NCBI GenBank assembly: GCA_021234155.1
Contig: JAJEKV010000040.1
Span: 13,510,671-13,574,670, forward strand
Length of the DNA stretch: 64,000 nucleotides
From: Isoetes taiwanensis
Taxonomy: Eukaryota; Streptophyta; Lycopodiopsida; Isoetales; Isoetaceae
Direction of reading: 5' to 3'
Part shown: positions 36,302-47,360 of the stretch, piece by piece
Numbering within the stretch: the stretch's first letter is position 1
Layout: the number at the start of each line of letters is the position of its first letter
Program-made: the position numbers and the translations under genes
Notes under the pieces: model-generated
The model's database searches: none
The model's input: only the letters and a program-made list of their open reading frames with translations
Told to the model about the DNA's origin: nothing

Positions 36302-39300
36302 TCATGCCACCGAGGAAGTGCTTGAGTTATCTTCCTCATCACTATCAACAGACGGTGAAGCATTGTCACCACCTTCTTCATCATCTTCTTCGTAATTACA
36401 AGTTTTTTTAAGCAAATTGATAGTCTTCTGGCATAGACGATTGTCAGATTTCAATTTAAAATCATAGCACAATATAGTCACGTCATTAAGGTTCAGCTCG
36501 TCCCTACAACCCACCTTCTTGGACTTTCTCCCTTTTCCTTTGCTTCTCATTTCTAACTCATATCTACCTTCAAAAGCATTTTTCGGCGTGTTGCAAGCCA
36601 ATGAATCTTGAGTTTAGTGACTAAGCCTTCCTCCTTGACCGCGGTCAAGCACTTTTGCTATCCGTAATCTGGCCGACCTTTGTCATCCTCCTCGGTCGGA
36701 AGAGCAATTAGCATACCTTTGGTAATTTCGCGGATATTACCTTGAGGCTCATTCTGCGTCTTGGTCCGAGGTACATGACTCGATCCTCCTCATCTTCTAC
36801 CGCGAGGTGCAAATGTAGCATCGCTTGGACCTGCTTTTGGTGATGGGGTTGATGGAAGGTGTTAGGCCATTGAAATGGTTCTTGCAACCTGCCTTAGAGC
36901 TATATTTTCAGACAACAATTTTCTGCTCGAGAAAGAAATTACTCCACCACATCCGATCTTCTTCTAAGAAGTACTTAAAGCCTGAGGAAATTCCATTTTC
37001 AATGGCTTTTAAGGATGACTCTGGGGTACTTTTCTTCTGCTTGGACTCCTTAGAATTTTTGAGAGGAAGTTGCTCAGCACGTTCTATGAAGGAAGTGTCT
37101 GGAATATATTTAAGGAAGCGTAATCCCTCCGGGTGGACTCGGTCCTTAGTTGTGGTATACTTCTTCCCCTGTAAGAAGCTTTGACCATCCTTCAAGTAGA
37201 ACTTGATATGATGTTGAAAGGTGAGATCATTCAACTTGTTCATAGCTTGTTCTCTGTTTGAACGTTGAGAGAAAACAAACTCTCTGAAATCAGCAGTCTC
37301 TTTAAGAAGATCGACCACTGGAGTAGGAGTGTAAGAATCTTCAATAATTCGAACTAAAGAAGGAAGACAGAAAGCCTTCTTCCTTCTAAGGCGCGCATGA
37401 GAAAATCTCTTTGAACATTTGGTCAACTGATCATGAGTGTGGCCTACAAGTAAGAAACCGAGCTTCACTTTTCTAAAGATCCCTAGCTCCACTAACATGG
37501 CACAAAGATGCAAAGAGTGTTTGATTCTTGTTCTCCCTTGTAGTATTGTCAAGTTGCAGATAAAGCACTGGTGGTAATTGCTCTTGCTCGCACAGGACCT
37601 TGTTAAGAATTGTAATTGTGAGGTTCGGGTCACCATGCAAGTTTGGATACGTCAAAAATACTTTGCACTTTAGACTTCCTTTGAAGACCATAGCTCCTAC
37701 AAGGTGGACCTTAACAAAACATTCCTCTGGCACATCTTTAGGAATGTTCAAGAAATGTGGTAGAGTTGGTTTTTTTTTGGTCCATTCCATCAATCACAAC
37801 AGACATGTATTGCAGTGGACGTTCAAGAGCTTTTTTTCTATGCTTGGCAAGCTTTCTTCTCTCTGCTGCTTGTTGTTCACGATGTCTGGCAAGGTTCTCG
37901 TTGGCACAATATCTCAGAGAAGAAATCAGGTCAAAGCATTTTCTCTCGAAACAAGTGAGAGATTGGAGAACATGAGCTTACTTCTTTTTGACCTGTCTTT
38001 GCGGTTTCTCGTTGACTCTTTAATTTCAAGACACCTCGAGCAAACAGACATTCTATGTTTTCTAGGAATTTTCACAAGACCGAATTCACTTTTCCACAGT
38101 CTGGTGAAGTGTGAGTAAGAGATGTGCTCAAGCTGAGTGCAAGTCTCTTTGTACTCATTAAAAACATCTTTTTTGGTGATGTTATCAGTTAAATGATACA
38201 TGTTGCTGTTAGGTAGCTTCTCACATGTTTCTCTAAAATATTTCTCCATCCATGACACAAAGAAAGATGGTTACAACTCTTCTTGGTCCACAATGATCAT
38301 CGATTCTTCGGATTTTTGTCCAGTCTTTTGTGTATTCTAGACATTCTGGTGGACCCTAAACGGTGGACAACCATAAAGCATTTCTGGAAAACTTCTTGAC
38401 GGTTAATGTAGTGCAAGAAGGTGTTGCGGTCTGGTCTTACGTGATAAGCTAAGTAGGCATTCTGGTCTGCCAATGTCATGGAACCAGAAGTTGTCTCTAA
38501 CGCGCCGTAATTTAGCCATATTAAATCTGTTGATGCAACCCAATGAGCAGCATTTAGTTCTCAAAAGTCTCCTCATTTTGTGTTCATCCATAAGATTTCT
38601 TCTTCTTCTTACTGAGAGGAGCAAGCCCTCAAACCAAAATCCACCTTGAATTTCTTTGAAGATTGGCCGGAGAACATGTAATCTCTTTGTTCCTCGTTGG
38701 TGTCTTCATCTTCCGATGAAACTTCTACTCGGGGGTGACTTCCTCCGCCCTCGGTGGTGTGCTTGTAGAGGAAAACAGACCACGGAAGTTGTTCCTTAAT
38801 AGGCGGGGGTACGTTGTTAAAGGATGGTGATGGCCCATAAGAGGTTGTGGCATCAGCTATTCTTGTACCATCTTGAAAAGGAGTTCTTGCAAACATCTCC
38901 TTTAGAGCGGACCGAATTCGCAGAATCCATGTGTCACAACCGTTGTTGTGTGAAGAGGAGTGCATGCTGGAGCATCGTCCTCGTTTGTAGTGAAGTCCCG
39001 GTGAGAGAAATTGTAGTGAATTCACGTCTTCTTTACTTTCTCGTGTTCCTTGTATGTTTGAATGAAGGGGGGCGGCTACAAAACCGGGGTAGCTTGTTCT
39101 TGAGCACCCGTTGTTGTGGAGCTTCAGAGGGTCCCGGATGGAACAAAGGGTGGTGGCAACATGTCCGAACTGGACTTGGTGACGGTTGGAAGGGTGGTGG
39201 AAGTCCGTTACGGCCGGACTTCGGTGTGTCCGAGAAGCAACAACGATGAAGACGATGTAGGAGCTCGGAGAATGCCGGTCTTCAAAGAGAAATAACGTTG

Positions 39301-39307
39301 TTCCCAA
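36302..39307 (-). pseudogene. DUF7869-type protein gene
   Basis: Minus-strand coding runs over about 3 kb. From the N-terminus: a Ser/His-rich region (38,900-39,300), an acidic patch (about 38,690-38,760), a Cys pair with C-C-x-L-G-C near 38,540, C-x2-C near 38,030, L-Y-L-Q-L-D-N-T-x2-E-N-K-N at about 37,530-37,570 and V-G-H-T-H-D-Q with a following F-S at about 37,400-37,445. A Lys-rich stretch and an Asp/Glu/Ser-rich tail (36,310-36,400) end it. The Q-L-D-N...E-N-K-N and G-H-T-H motifs are the hallmark of DUF7869 proteins, widespread in oomycetes, corals and some plants and often repeated like transposon genes. An RNase-H-like transposase fold is only a guess. The frame changes several times, through introns, decay or consensus errors. 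Confidence 0.6.
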
Positions 39308-39439
39308 GCCGTGTCCTCGAGAACTAGACGAGTTTGAGACAAAGAAAAGGTGGTGGAAGCTTGTTCACGGAAGCGGTTCATCATTTTAACAACCGCAAAA
39401 TAGTGAAGAGATTTGAGAAACCTTCGCAGTAAAGCGCAG

Positions 39440-40040
39440 AGCTTTTCTTATTCCGAATACACGCCCAATAGTACAAGTAGAAGTTCCAAGACTAATCAAG
39501 TGAAAGTCAAAATAAAAGCTATTCGGAATACACGTGGATTAGGATAATAGAGCCAAACGATTCCGGCTTCACATAGGAAAAGTGCAAGACAAAAATGATA
39601 CCTTTAAAAGGAAAGGAAATTTCGCCGGTTAGGTATTCAGGTCTCGAGCTCAAGTCGCCCGGCGCCGCCAAATACTTTGATTAAAAATATTCGTGAGACC
39701 TGTATTCGATCGACATAGAGAAAAATGGAGAGGTGAGTTAGAAAGTACAACGATAAATCATTTTTGTGCTTGTTTGTTATTCCGAATACACTTTGCCAAG
39801 CATGGAAAGTCGAAAGTGTATTCCAATACACTTTGCCTTCGCTGAAGTCGAAAGTGTATTCCCGAATACACTTTCGTGGTGTATTCGAATACACTTTTTC
39901 GAAGGCGAAAGTGTATTCCGGAATACACTTTTTTACCCTCGGTCGAAAAGTGTATTTCGAATACACTTTCGATCGAGGGTAAGTCAAAGTGTATTCGAAT
40001 ACACTTTTTGCCTTCACGCTGAAGTCCAAAGTGTATTCCC
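39440..40040. repeat. Palindrome cluster, family 2 (GTGTATTC-nn-GAATACAC)
   Basis: At least six copies between 39,780 and 40,035 of a palindrome with arms AAAGTGTATTC and GAATACACTTT joined by 0-4 bases. Single arms occur near 39,455 and 39,530. Arms are often extended by CGAAG/CTTCG-type sequence. Spacing is irregular. It fills the spacer between the 5' end of the DUF7869 gene and the methyltransferase gene. Confidence 0.9.
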
Positions 40041-40279
40041 GGAACTCACCGGCCCGCCCACGGGTTTGAAAGGTCTTTTCTTTGCGCTAAATTTTAGGCG
40101 TTTTTCCGGCTTTTTAGACTTGTTTAAGCCCTGTTTTGTGTTAAGGTTGCACTCTTTGTTTTGGCTTTTTTGACCTGTTTTTGTACTATTTTTTGTCCTT
40201 CGCTTAAGACATTTTGTATTCTCGAATAGCTTTCGCCAATCGCTTTCACTAAAAAAGTCGTTTACACTTAAATGTGTAC

Positions 40280-43200
40280 GTGCAAGAAAGCAGCAAGAAA
40301 CATCGGAAGAAGACCATCGTTGTCCCGTGGCCGCACCCCACGAGAGAAGGGTTGAAGAAGAGATCGCTACCGCGATTTACTTAAAACCCTCAAACGCAGT
40401 TGGTTCTTTACTAGGGGAACATTGGAAAGTACAAGACTTTACATTCTTGCATGTTTGTCGGAGGCCAGGAGTAAAAGGTACGATGATGTAGAGTTTGTTT
40501 GCATGGGCACCATACAAGCCGTTAGTGAAATAGCCCGGGAGTCGTGATAACGAGGCAGACTATCCTTTGCGACGCCCCAAGGATTTATTCATGTTGATGA
40601 AGCCTATTTTAGAATTGTCAAAGTAAACCCGCCAAGACTTTACAAGTATGTGTCTCACTACATCAACAAGAAAACTTAAAGGCAGGATAATCAATGAGAT
40701 TCAAGCACAACAAGTTTAAAACTTCGCTTACAGCGAGTCAAAGCATGGGGAAGAGGAAGATAATGGGAGTCCTTCAGTGAGCCCATCAGGGAGCCCATCA
40801 GGGGGGTCATCAGATGGAGGGTCCCAAGAACAAGAAGCAGATGTTCCGCCAAAGGCCGCCAAAAAACTTAGCAGTGCCAAGGCCAACGATAGTCGCTAAA
40901 GAACCAAAGAAGTTTTAAGGTACAAAGCCATTTTGATGTTGCCGAAATCACCGAGGAACAACCAAAAACTAAGAAGGAAAGGGCAAGGCTTCGGGTGGCG
41001 ATTAAAGAAAAAAAGGTGGATAAGACCTCAGAGAGGATGGAACAAATAAATCTTAACAAGTATGTTCAAGGGGTACCATTTAAGAAATTTGAAGGACAGA
41101 ATAAGGAGCAACCCCAATGCCCATGTTGCTCCAATTGTTGTTCTTGTTGACGTAACCCAGTGCATGGACCCCAAGGACTACGATGAGAAAAATGCGCATT
41201 AATTTACATGCACTATGTCCTTGGGGAAACCACGTTTCAAAGCAAGGAGACAGTTTGTACAAAAGAAAAAAACAACCCAAGATATCTATATCTCAGGCTC
41301 AGGCTTTCATCGCGGGCCCCCATTGACGAGGAGCCAAAATCGCTGCCAACACGCACAATGCCGACAACTAATATAAGCTGAAAAATGAGCTTTGTGGACA
41401 AAATCAGTTCATGCATGTGGAATATATGATATTTAAAGAAAAATATGGAGATGATTTGAAGAAATCACAATACTCATTGGAACTAAAGGAAGCGTGGGCC
41501 GTGGAGTGTCAGCCTCAAATACGACGAGGCTAACAAACGGCAGCCTCTAATACCCACACGATTAACCGGTTCCAAATTTTAGCCTTCAGAGATGGCAGAG
41601 TAAGTTGTTTTTGTATCTCGAATACCCCCGCAGCCCTCCCAATCGATATCGCTTTTTTTTCTCCGCATTTGGGACCTCCAAAACGAAATATTCACCATGT
41701 TCGAAAGCGCAGGATTTAAAAAGCAAAGGCAAGGTCTCCAAACCCAAAAAGGAAATGACAATCACCGTGGTGGGCGAGAAATGCGTGGCTTCACGATATG
41801 GATATATTAGAAAGGCTACCGCAAAGGTTGTCGATAAAGAATTTACTCTTGAAGAAATGTCCAAGGAGCTCCACAAGTAAGCACGCCACTTTGGGTTTTT
41901 GTTTGGTAGGGAGAAGTGTAGTTCAAAAAACACGCTTACACGCGAAAGCCAAAGTGGCTTTCGTGTGTGAAGCAAAGTGTATTCCGAATACGGGTTTATT
42001 TTGTAGGTGAGCCAAACCGTATTCGAATACACTTTGTTGTAAGCCAAAGTGTATTAGATCATGCACTTTTGCTTATCCGAAAAGCCAAAGTGTATTCTGG
42101 AATACGCTTTGGCTTTCGTGTGTGAAGCAAAGTGTATTCTGGAATACACTTTGGCTTTCAGTTTTTTAAGTAGTTCTTTTTTGTTGCTTTTTTTTTAGTT
42201 TTCTTCCTTCTAACGTTTGTGTGGTCTTACAGCCAGAAAAATGTCATCACATGTCAAACCTGCTTAATGGAACAATTAAATGTTGATACCGGGAAAGGTG
42301 CAAAGAGTTTTATCCTATCGCAACCTCATTTAAAGGATTGTCCAAGATGCGCCAAATTTTGAAGAAATTTTGGGTATGTTGATTTGTTTTTTATATTGTT
42401 GTTTTTCTTGTTACTAAGACGTTCTTTTTTGCAGAGCAAAAAAAAAAACAAAGACCTGCCGGAGGGCTTCATGCACTTGGTCGTGGTGACAAAGACGAAG
42501 AGAGGACGCCGGGACGTGCGGTTCGGATTTCGAGCCCTCGACATTTAAAGGTTTACAATGTTCGATCAAAATAACCTATTCTCTATTGTACACCGGTGAT
42601 TGCACCAAATTAGCCGAATCAATAAAGCCCCAAGATTTTACCTTGGTAGTAGCCGACCTTCCATATGGGTTTAAGCCGAAAGACACCGCCTTCTGACGAC
42701 CCAGCCATTTAAAACTCGAAGTTTAACGCTTGGCCGACGGCATAAAGCGACATTACTACGGCAAAACATTGAGGCTGGTAGTATTTCACTCAAGCATGCA
42801 ATCCGGTCTTGTGGAAGCCGCCTTCAAGAATCACTTCGGTCACCGCCCAAGATGGTTATGAAAATCTGGGTTTGGTAAGCACTTATTCGAATACACAAGT
42901 CCTTTTATTTTCCTTTTTTTTTTTTCTTTGTTAGTTACAACCGTAGCATTTTTAAATTTTGTTAGAGTTTCTATTCGAACACGCTTCTTTGGTCGCACTT
43001 AAATCCTTCTTTTTATTTTATTTTCCTTAGGTATAAAACAAATATTAATTACCATGGTGGAGGGGCCCGCTGCTAAGTAAGGTCGAATATCTCCACGTGG
43101 CTTTACCGGAGTTTCGACGGAAAACGCATAATGGAACACTTCAACACAAATGCATGCCGTAACTTTTCAAACGTGTTGGAGTTTCCAGCCGTGTTGCGTA

Positions 43201-43620
43201 AGTTGTAGGACCCTAGTGCACAAGGAAGAATAGTGAATCACTACCAAAAGCCACGAAACTTATTAACCATCTTCCTCGACATGTTCTCACGCCCAGGAGA
43301 TTGGGTGCTTGACGCGGCTCGCTCGTACAACTATTGCTTGTGCACTTAAGAAGGACCGTGAATTGTGTAGTCGTTGACATTGACAAGGAGGTCAGACAAA
43401 GTTCATCAAGATGAGACTTTTCGCCTTTACCAACTCTACCGCAGGACGAGAATCAAGAGTTGGGGCAAAGTCTAATTCTGATTTTGCTAAGATGACATCT
43501 TTGAGATACAAACCTCCCTTTTACAAGCTCTTTGGAAGACGGCTACATTTGCAGAAAGCTGAAAGAAGTTGCTCTAGCTACAATACCAAGCGTACCCACC
43601 AACACGTAAAAGCCTAAGTC
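40280..43620 (+). CDS. Beta-class DNA methyltransferase gene (N4C/N6A type), multi-exon
   Basis: The C-terminal half carries the motif order of beta-class amino-methyltransferases, which transfer methyl from AdoMet to N4 of cytosine or N6 of adenine in DNA. The catalytic loop reads A-D-L-P-Y-G-F at about 42,648-42,668 (a [DNS]PPY-type motif with Leu in place of the first Pro). H-Y-Q-K-P near 43,240 and P-G-D-W-V-L-D at about 43,290-43,315 form the AdoMet-binding side. Before it lie a Cys-x2-Cys...Cys-x2-Cys region (42,255-42,355), a Cys-rich patch near 41,115-41,150, and a Ser/Gly/Pro-rich disordered part near 40,750-40,830. Three plausible GT-AG introns are visible. The start is not determined. 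The frame is disturbed in several exons. N4-methylcytosine enzymes are known from bryophytes (Marchantia sperm), which makes a real plant gene possible. Confidence 0.55.
41878..42232 (+). other. Intron of the methyltransferase gene, with family 2 palindromes
   Basis: Donor CAA|GTAAGC at 41,878 and acceptor TGTGGTCTTACAG at 42,232. The intron is 355 bp. At about 41,950-42,160 it holds several family 2 palindromes. The longest has arms extended through GTGTATTC to CCAAAG and CTTTGG, and some arms reach GAAAGCC/GGCTTTC. The flanking frames look coding, and the intron body does not. Confidence 0.6.
42374..42434 (+). other. Short intron of the methyltransferase gene
   Basis: Donor GG|GTATGTTG at 42,374, pyrimidine tract and acceptor TTTTTTGCAG at 42,434. 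About 61 bp and AT-rich, placed between the Cys-x2-Cys region and the catalytic domain. Confidence 0.5.
42875..43030 (+). other. Intron of the methyltransferase gene
   Basis: Donor TTG|GTAAGC at 42,875 and acceptor TTTTCCTTAG at 43,030 (about 156 bp). It contains a single family 2 arm (ATTCGAATACAC) near 42,886. It lies between the catalytic loop and the AdoMet-binding motif. Confidence 0.5.
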
Positions 43621-44150
43621 ACCGAGAGAAAGGTGAAACGATAGAAACTCGATCAAGCCGAGAGCAAAGAAGAAGAATGAAGAAGATTTTAATTTAGATC
43701 TCGACGGATTTTTGTTGTGGCTAACCGATTGACATCTATTATTTATTGCCATTATTGGCCATTATTGATATAACACAAAACCAAGAATGCAATTATTATT
43801 ATTATGTTTACTAAATTTGTGTTTTTGTACATCGACCTCTAATAAATTACGTGGCTCATGTCTCAAATCTGCTATTTTCACGCGGTTTAACTCCAAAAAA
43901 CCAAAGTTTTGTCCAAAGAGTACCCCAAAAACAGCCAAAACCGATACTCCTCAAACTTTGAACCTCTCTTAAAAAGGCCCAATTAAGTGCCGTGGTTTTT
44001 TCTAAAGGAATCTTTGAAACGGAGGCCGCGAACACTCCCGCTTAATTTGCAACCTTGTTGAGACAGATAGGGAGTGGGAAGCTCAGAAGAGCAGATGCCA
44101 AGACAACTTGGTTTGCCAAAGTAGATTCATCACGTATAATAAATGCATAA
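43621..44150. other. Spacer after the methyltransferase gene
   Basis: AT-rich, with an ATT triplet run near 43,790-43,805. No convincing coding frame. The methyltransferase gene should end here, and the start of the kinase-like gene is probably near 44,100-44,160. Confidence 0.4.
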
Positions 44151-44159
44151 ACTAATTGG

Positions 44160-45060
44160 TTCGGGTTCATATGGCGCCGCGGTATAAGTGCAATATTTTA
44201 GGGTCTAGTTTTATTAAGGATGAACCTTATTGTGTAAAACTCCAACATGATAATTTTCACCCAAGTACATGATCCCAATAAGTTAGTGCAAGCTATGTTG
44301 AAGAACATGAGGGAGTCCGAATGCAAGTTAGGCACGGTGTATAATACGTGCATTGGTAGCACAACCGCCTAGAAAGACAAGGGTTAATTTTCCCTTTTTG
44401 AATGGAGGTTCGCTGGCAACCTTCTTTACAAGTCATGGAAGCAATGCTTTTGCAGAGCTTGCATTCAAGAAGTTAGGAGTTGTCCCCGTGAGTTGAGACG
44501 GACTTGAGCTTGCTTTGAGGAGCAAAAAGAAAGAATTATTTGTTGCCTCTAGGGTTGGGGACTTGGCAATGTCATTTTGTAGCTGCCACGAAAAACTCCA
44601 TCAAGAAAGATATTTGCATATGGACTTGCATCCCGCAATATATTGCTCCATTTTGATTATGGAAAGGAGAAGGGATGTATTGATCCTCATTTGTCAGATA
44701 CATTGGCATTTGTGATTGGGGTGAATCTAGGTTGATCGGGCGGAGACAAGTTGGAGGTAAAACGATGGCATTACAAGGGTTTGATGGCGAGGGTAAGAAA
44801 AGAATTGAGATGGAAAGGGCCGTGCATCCATATATCCACGATGATCTTTTTTTTTTGGTAGTGGCTCAAGACAAAGGCCCGCAAAGGATTGACTTTGATT
44901 TGCACTGTGGGCAGCCTACATTGTCTACTACTTGGCTGATTTTGCTAGTAAGCACTCCTACCGGAGTCAATAGGAAGCTTGGAGCAAGAAGGCAAGCATC
45001 GGAGAATGTGCGACTACTTGAAACATTGTGTTGAGTCGCCAATGAGAGACAAAACACTAA
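44160..45060 (+). pseudogene. Protein-kinase-like gene
   Basis: Kinase-fold signatures appear in order on the plus strand: C-V-K-L-Q near 44,235 (possible ATP-anchoring Lys), a hinge-like F-P-F-L-N-G-G-S-L near 44,395, a catalytic-loop-like H-M-D-L-H-P at about 44,617-44,635 and D-W-G-E-S at about 44,715-44,728 in the position of the D-F-G metal-binding motif. The spacing between the last two (about 30 residues) suits a kinase. A kinase would transfer phosphate from ATP to a protein or small substrate. The pieces lie in different frames and no complete ORF exists. The best continuous frames are 44,515-44,715 and 44,732-45,034. It follows the methyltransferase gene in the same direction. Confidence 0.4.
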
Positions 45061-45769
45061 TATTTAATATGGCCCAGCCTACTTGACACCATGCGGAGCA
45101 GCTTTTCATTGTTCTCCAATGCCAGGCACGAGGCCACAGCTTGGAATCGATTGGATTCTTCAACTTGGCTGTGGTGGCGACGACGCAGAGACCAAGTTGG
45201 TCCTAGTCACGCTTTAGCGTGCATATTCTGTCGAAAGTATTCACACACGAGCATAATTTCACATTCAAACATTCTTGTACTATATAATACTCCAAATAAA
45301 TTGATTAAACGAAGCGCTTGATGCTATTTGAGAAATTATTGTTTGTGTGTATAGCTTAGTTCCTATTGTTGCGCCTTTTTGCTATTTATTGTGTGTTTTT
45401 GTATATGTTGCAGCCTAACGGAAATTATAAAGACAAGAAGTCAAAGCACAACCGCTATACAAGTCAATCAACGATCTATCCAAGTTAGCACTATAATTAT
45501 GTCTCGTGGAAGAAGACTAAGAATCTCATCCACGTAATGTGGGTACGCCTGAGCAAAGCAGCAGGATCAGCATGATTTTCTGGCATCTACACTAATTTGA
45601 GGACTCTCTTCTTTCTTGCAAGACATGGAGAATGAGCTTGAAATGTCACTACTCCGCAAATGGAGAGAGCAAGGCACATGCAAGAGCGACCGAGTTTCGA
45701 CACTACCGAAGTTAAGAAGGTCAAGGCGATGGACTAAGTTCCAAGAGGGAGGATTGCACCATCACAGAG
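45061..45769. other. No gene recognised
   Basis: A 76-residue plus-strand frame at 45,091-45,321 may be the end of the kinase-like gene. A family 3 palindrome (TCACGCTTTAGCGTG) is at 45,210. The rest is unremarkable. Confidence 0.4.
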
Positions 45770-46015
45770 GTGCATAATGTGGCCAGCGAAGTCGTGGTCG
45801 TGCCATTGTCCGCATGGAGCAGATTACGGGAAGACATAATGGCAAATTTGGACAAGAATGAGTTTGAAAGAGAGTGGCCTAGTAGGAGGGGTAAGTATAA
45901 GGCTCACGAGTGTGATTGTTGTGGTTCGAAAGCAAAAGCAAATGAAAGCCATGTCCAAGTGAAGGGACATTTACCCCACAATGGAGAGTTCAAAGAAGAG
46001 TTTCAAGCGAAATAA
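45770..46015 (+). CDS. Small uncharacterised ORF with a Cys pair
   Basis: 81 codons, from ATG 45,770 to a stop at 46,013-46,015. It has an E-F-E-R-E-W-P stretch and C-D-C-C in the middle, with His residues after it, which might be part of a metal site. Coding-like sequence may continue on the plus strand in other frames to about 46,400 (a leucine- and glutamate-rich, coiled-coil-like stretch near 46,230-46,410). No family recognised. Confidence 0.3.
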   Translation: MHNVASEVVVVPLSAWSRLREDIMANLDKNEFEREWPSRRGKYKAHECDCCGSKAKANESHVQVKGHLPHNGEFKEEFQAK

Positions 46016-46029
46016 GTATACTACGAAAG

Positions 46030-47360
46030 CTTGTGAAGCAAGTGCCCGTAAATTATGGGAGTAGAAAATGGAGGCAAGGAAGCTGTAGTGGCAAAGACTA
46101 AGAGGGTCAAGCTATCGGAAGATAGCGAGAGTGGGGCACATGGTGAGCCCGGCCACCATTATATACCTTGTGGTCGACGCCCAACTTTTGAGGTGGCGGG
46201 GGGTCGCTGGGCGGAGCCGTGAATGACCTTGTAGATATTCGAGCCCAACCGGAGAATGAGAGACTCTCCCAAGAGAATATTCGCTTAAAGGACCGCGGCC
46301 GATGGGTATGAGAAGATGGTCACGAATTAGAGGACACTAAACGGCAGCCTAGCGGCTTTGAATAGAGAGGTTACGGTCCTCATGACTAACAACCATCACT
46401 TGCGCTAACCGGACAAAATCGTTGGACTCGATCCTTTAGGGTGACTTCGAGCAGCCAATATCATATCTCCCTCGCGAGTATTTGTATGAGAGAGCTGGGA
46501 AGACCCAAGCTCCAAGATTCCGACATTGCCTGCAGGTGGTGACAACCCCACAGTGTGGGTTGGTACACTCTAGGGTGTGGGCATCGCCCGCACATGCGAT
46601 GTGTTCTTGATTGGATGTTGGGAAGCCGTCGGCCCAATGCAAGATGGATGGATTTTTCCCGAAGTTACAATATGCCATATTAAATATGCAAGGTCGTGAT
46701 GCCGCTGCCACATCTGACCGCCGCATAGAGGGATGGGCGAGATGCACACTTTTCAAACCTTTCGCGAGATGGAATTGTGGAGGGGGTGGAGGAGCCACGT
46801 GAAGGAGAGACAGTGCCGGACATTAACCGGCTTTACCACCACCTCCGTGGGTCAGTAGGTGATTATATTGACCCAAAACCATCATCCAATTAAATTGGGA
46901 TTATGTCAACTCCAAAATCACGCCAACCCGCTATTGTCTTCTAGGGTTTTTTTTTTTTAATCTTTTTTGGACTTCAAAAAAATAACATAAGGTTGCGATT
47001 CACGCAGTGACTTTTCATATGCGAATTGAAATATGCGTAAATGAAGAGCAAGTTGCTAACATAGATGAGACAAATATTGCTTGCTCAATAGATGATAATA
47101 TTAGGTTTGATAATAACAAATTGCATTATTTATGCAGGCAATTCCAGACTGAAATTATCGATACATGGCACAAATATCATACAAAAAAATATCATATATT
47201 CCAATAAAACATTAAGGGATCAATCCATGTTTTTCCAACGATTTAACAAGGTGTGGTTCCATGTCACCGCTCTATCCAGCCTGGGTACTAATCTAACACT
47301 TCACCCACCGCCATCCCCATAGCCAAATTATGCATAATAGACACAAACTTCACCGTAAAA
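46030..47360. other. Weakly coding stretch, then an AT-rich spacer
   Basis: A minus-strand frame at 46,436-46,798 has several Cys/His residues (C-x4-C...C-x2-C pattern) that could be a zinc-binding remnant, but plus-strand frames over the same bases look equally plausible, so no gene is called. From 46,930 to 47,360 the sequence is AT-rich with a T run at 46,950 and no gene. Confidence 0.35.

Noticed and set aside
36825-37184. Plus-strand ORFs opposite the DUF7869 gene.
   Set aside because: The minus-strand reading carries family motifs, so the plus-strand frames are shadows.
46436-46798. A RING-type zinc finger on the minus strand.
   Set aside because: Cys/His spacing does not match a RING or PHD pattern, and the opposite strand is equally open.
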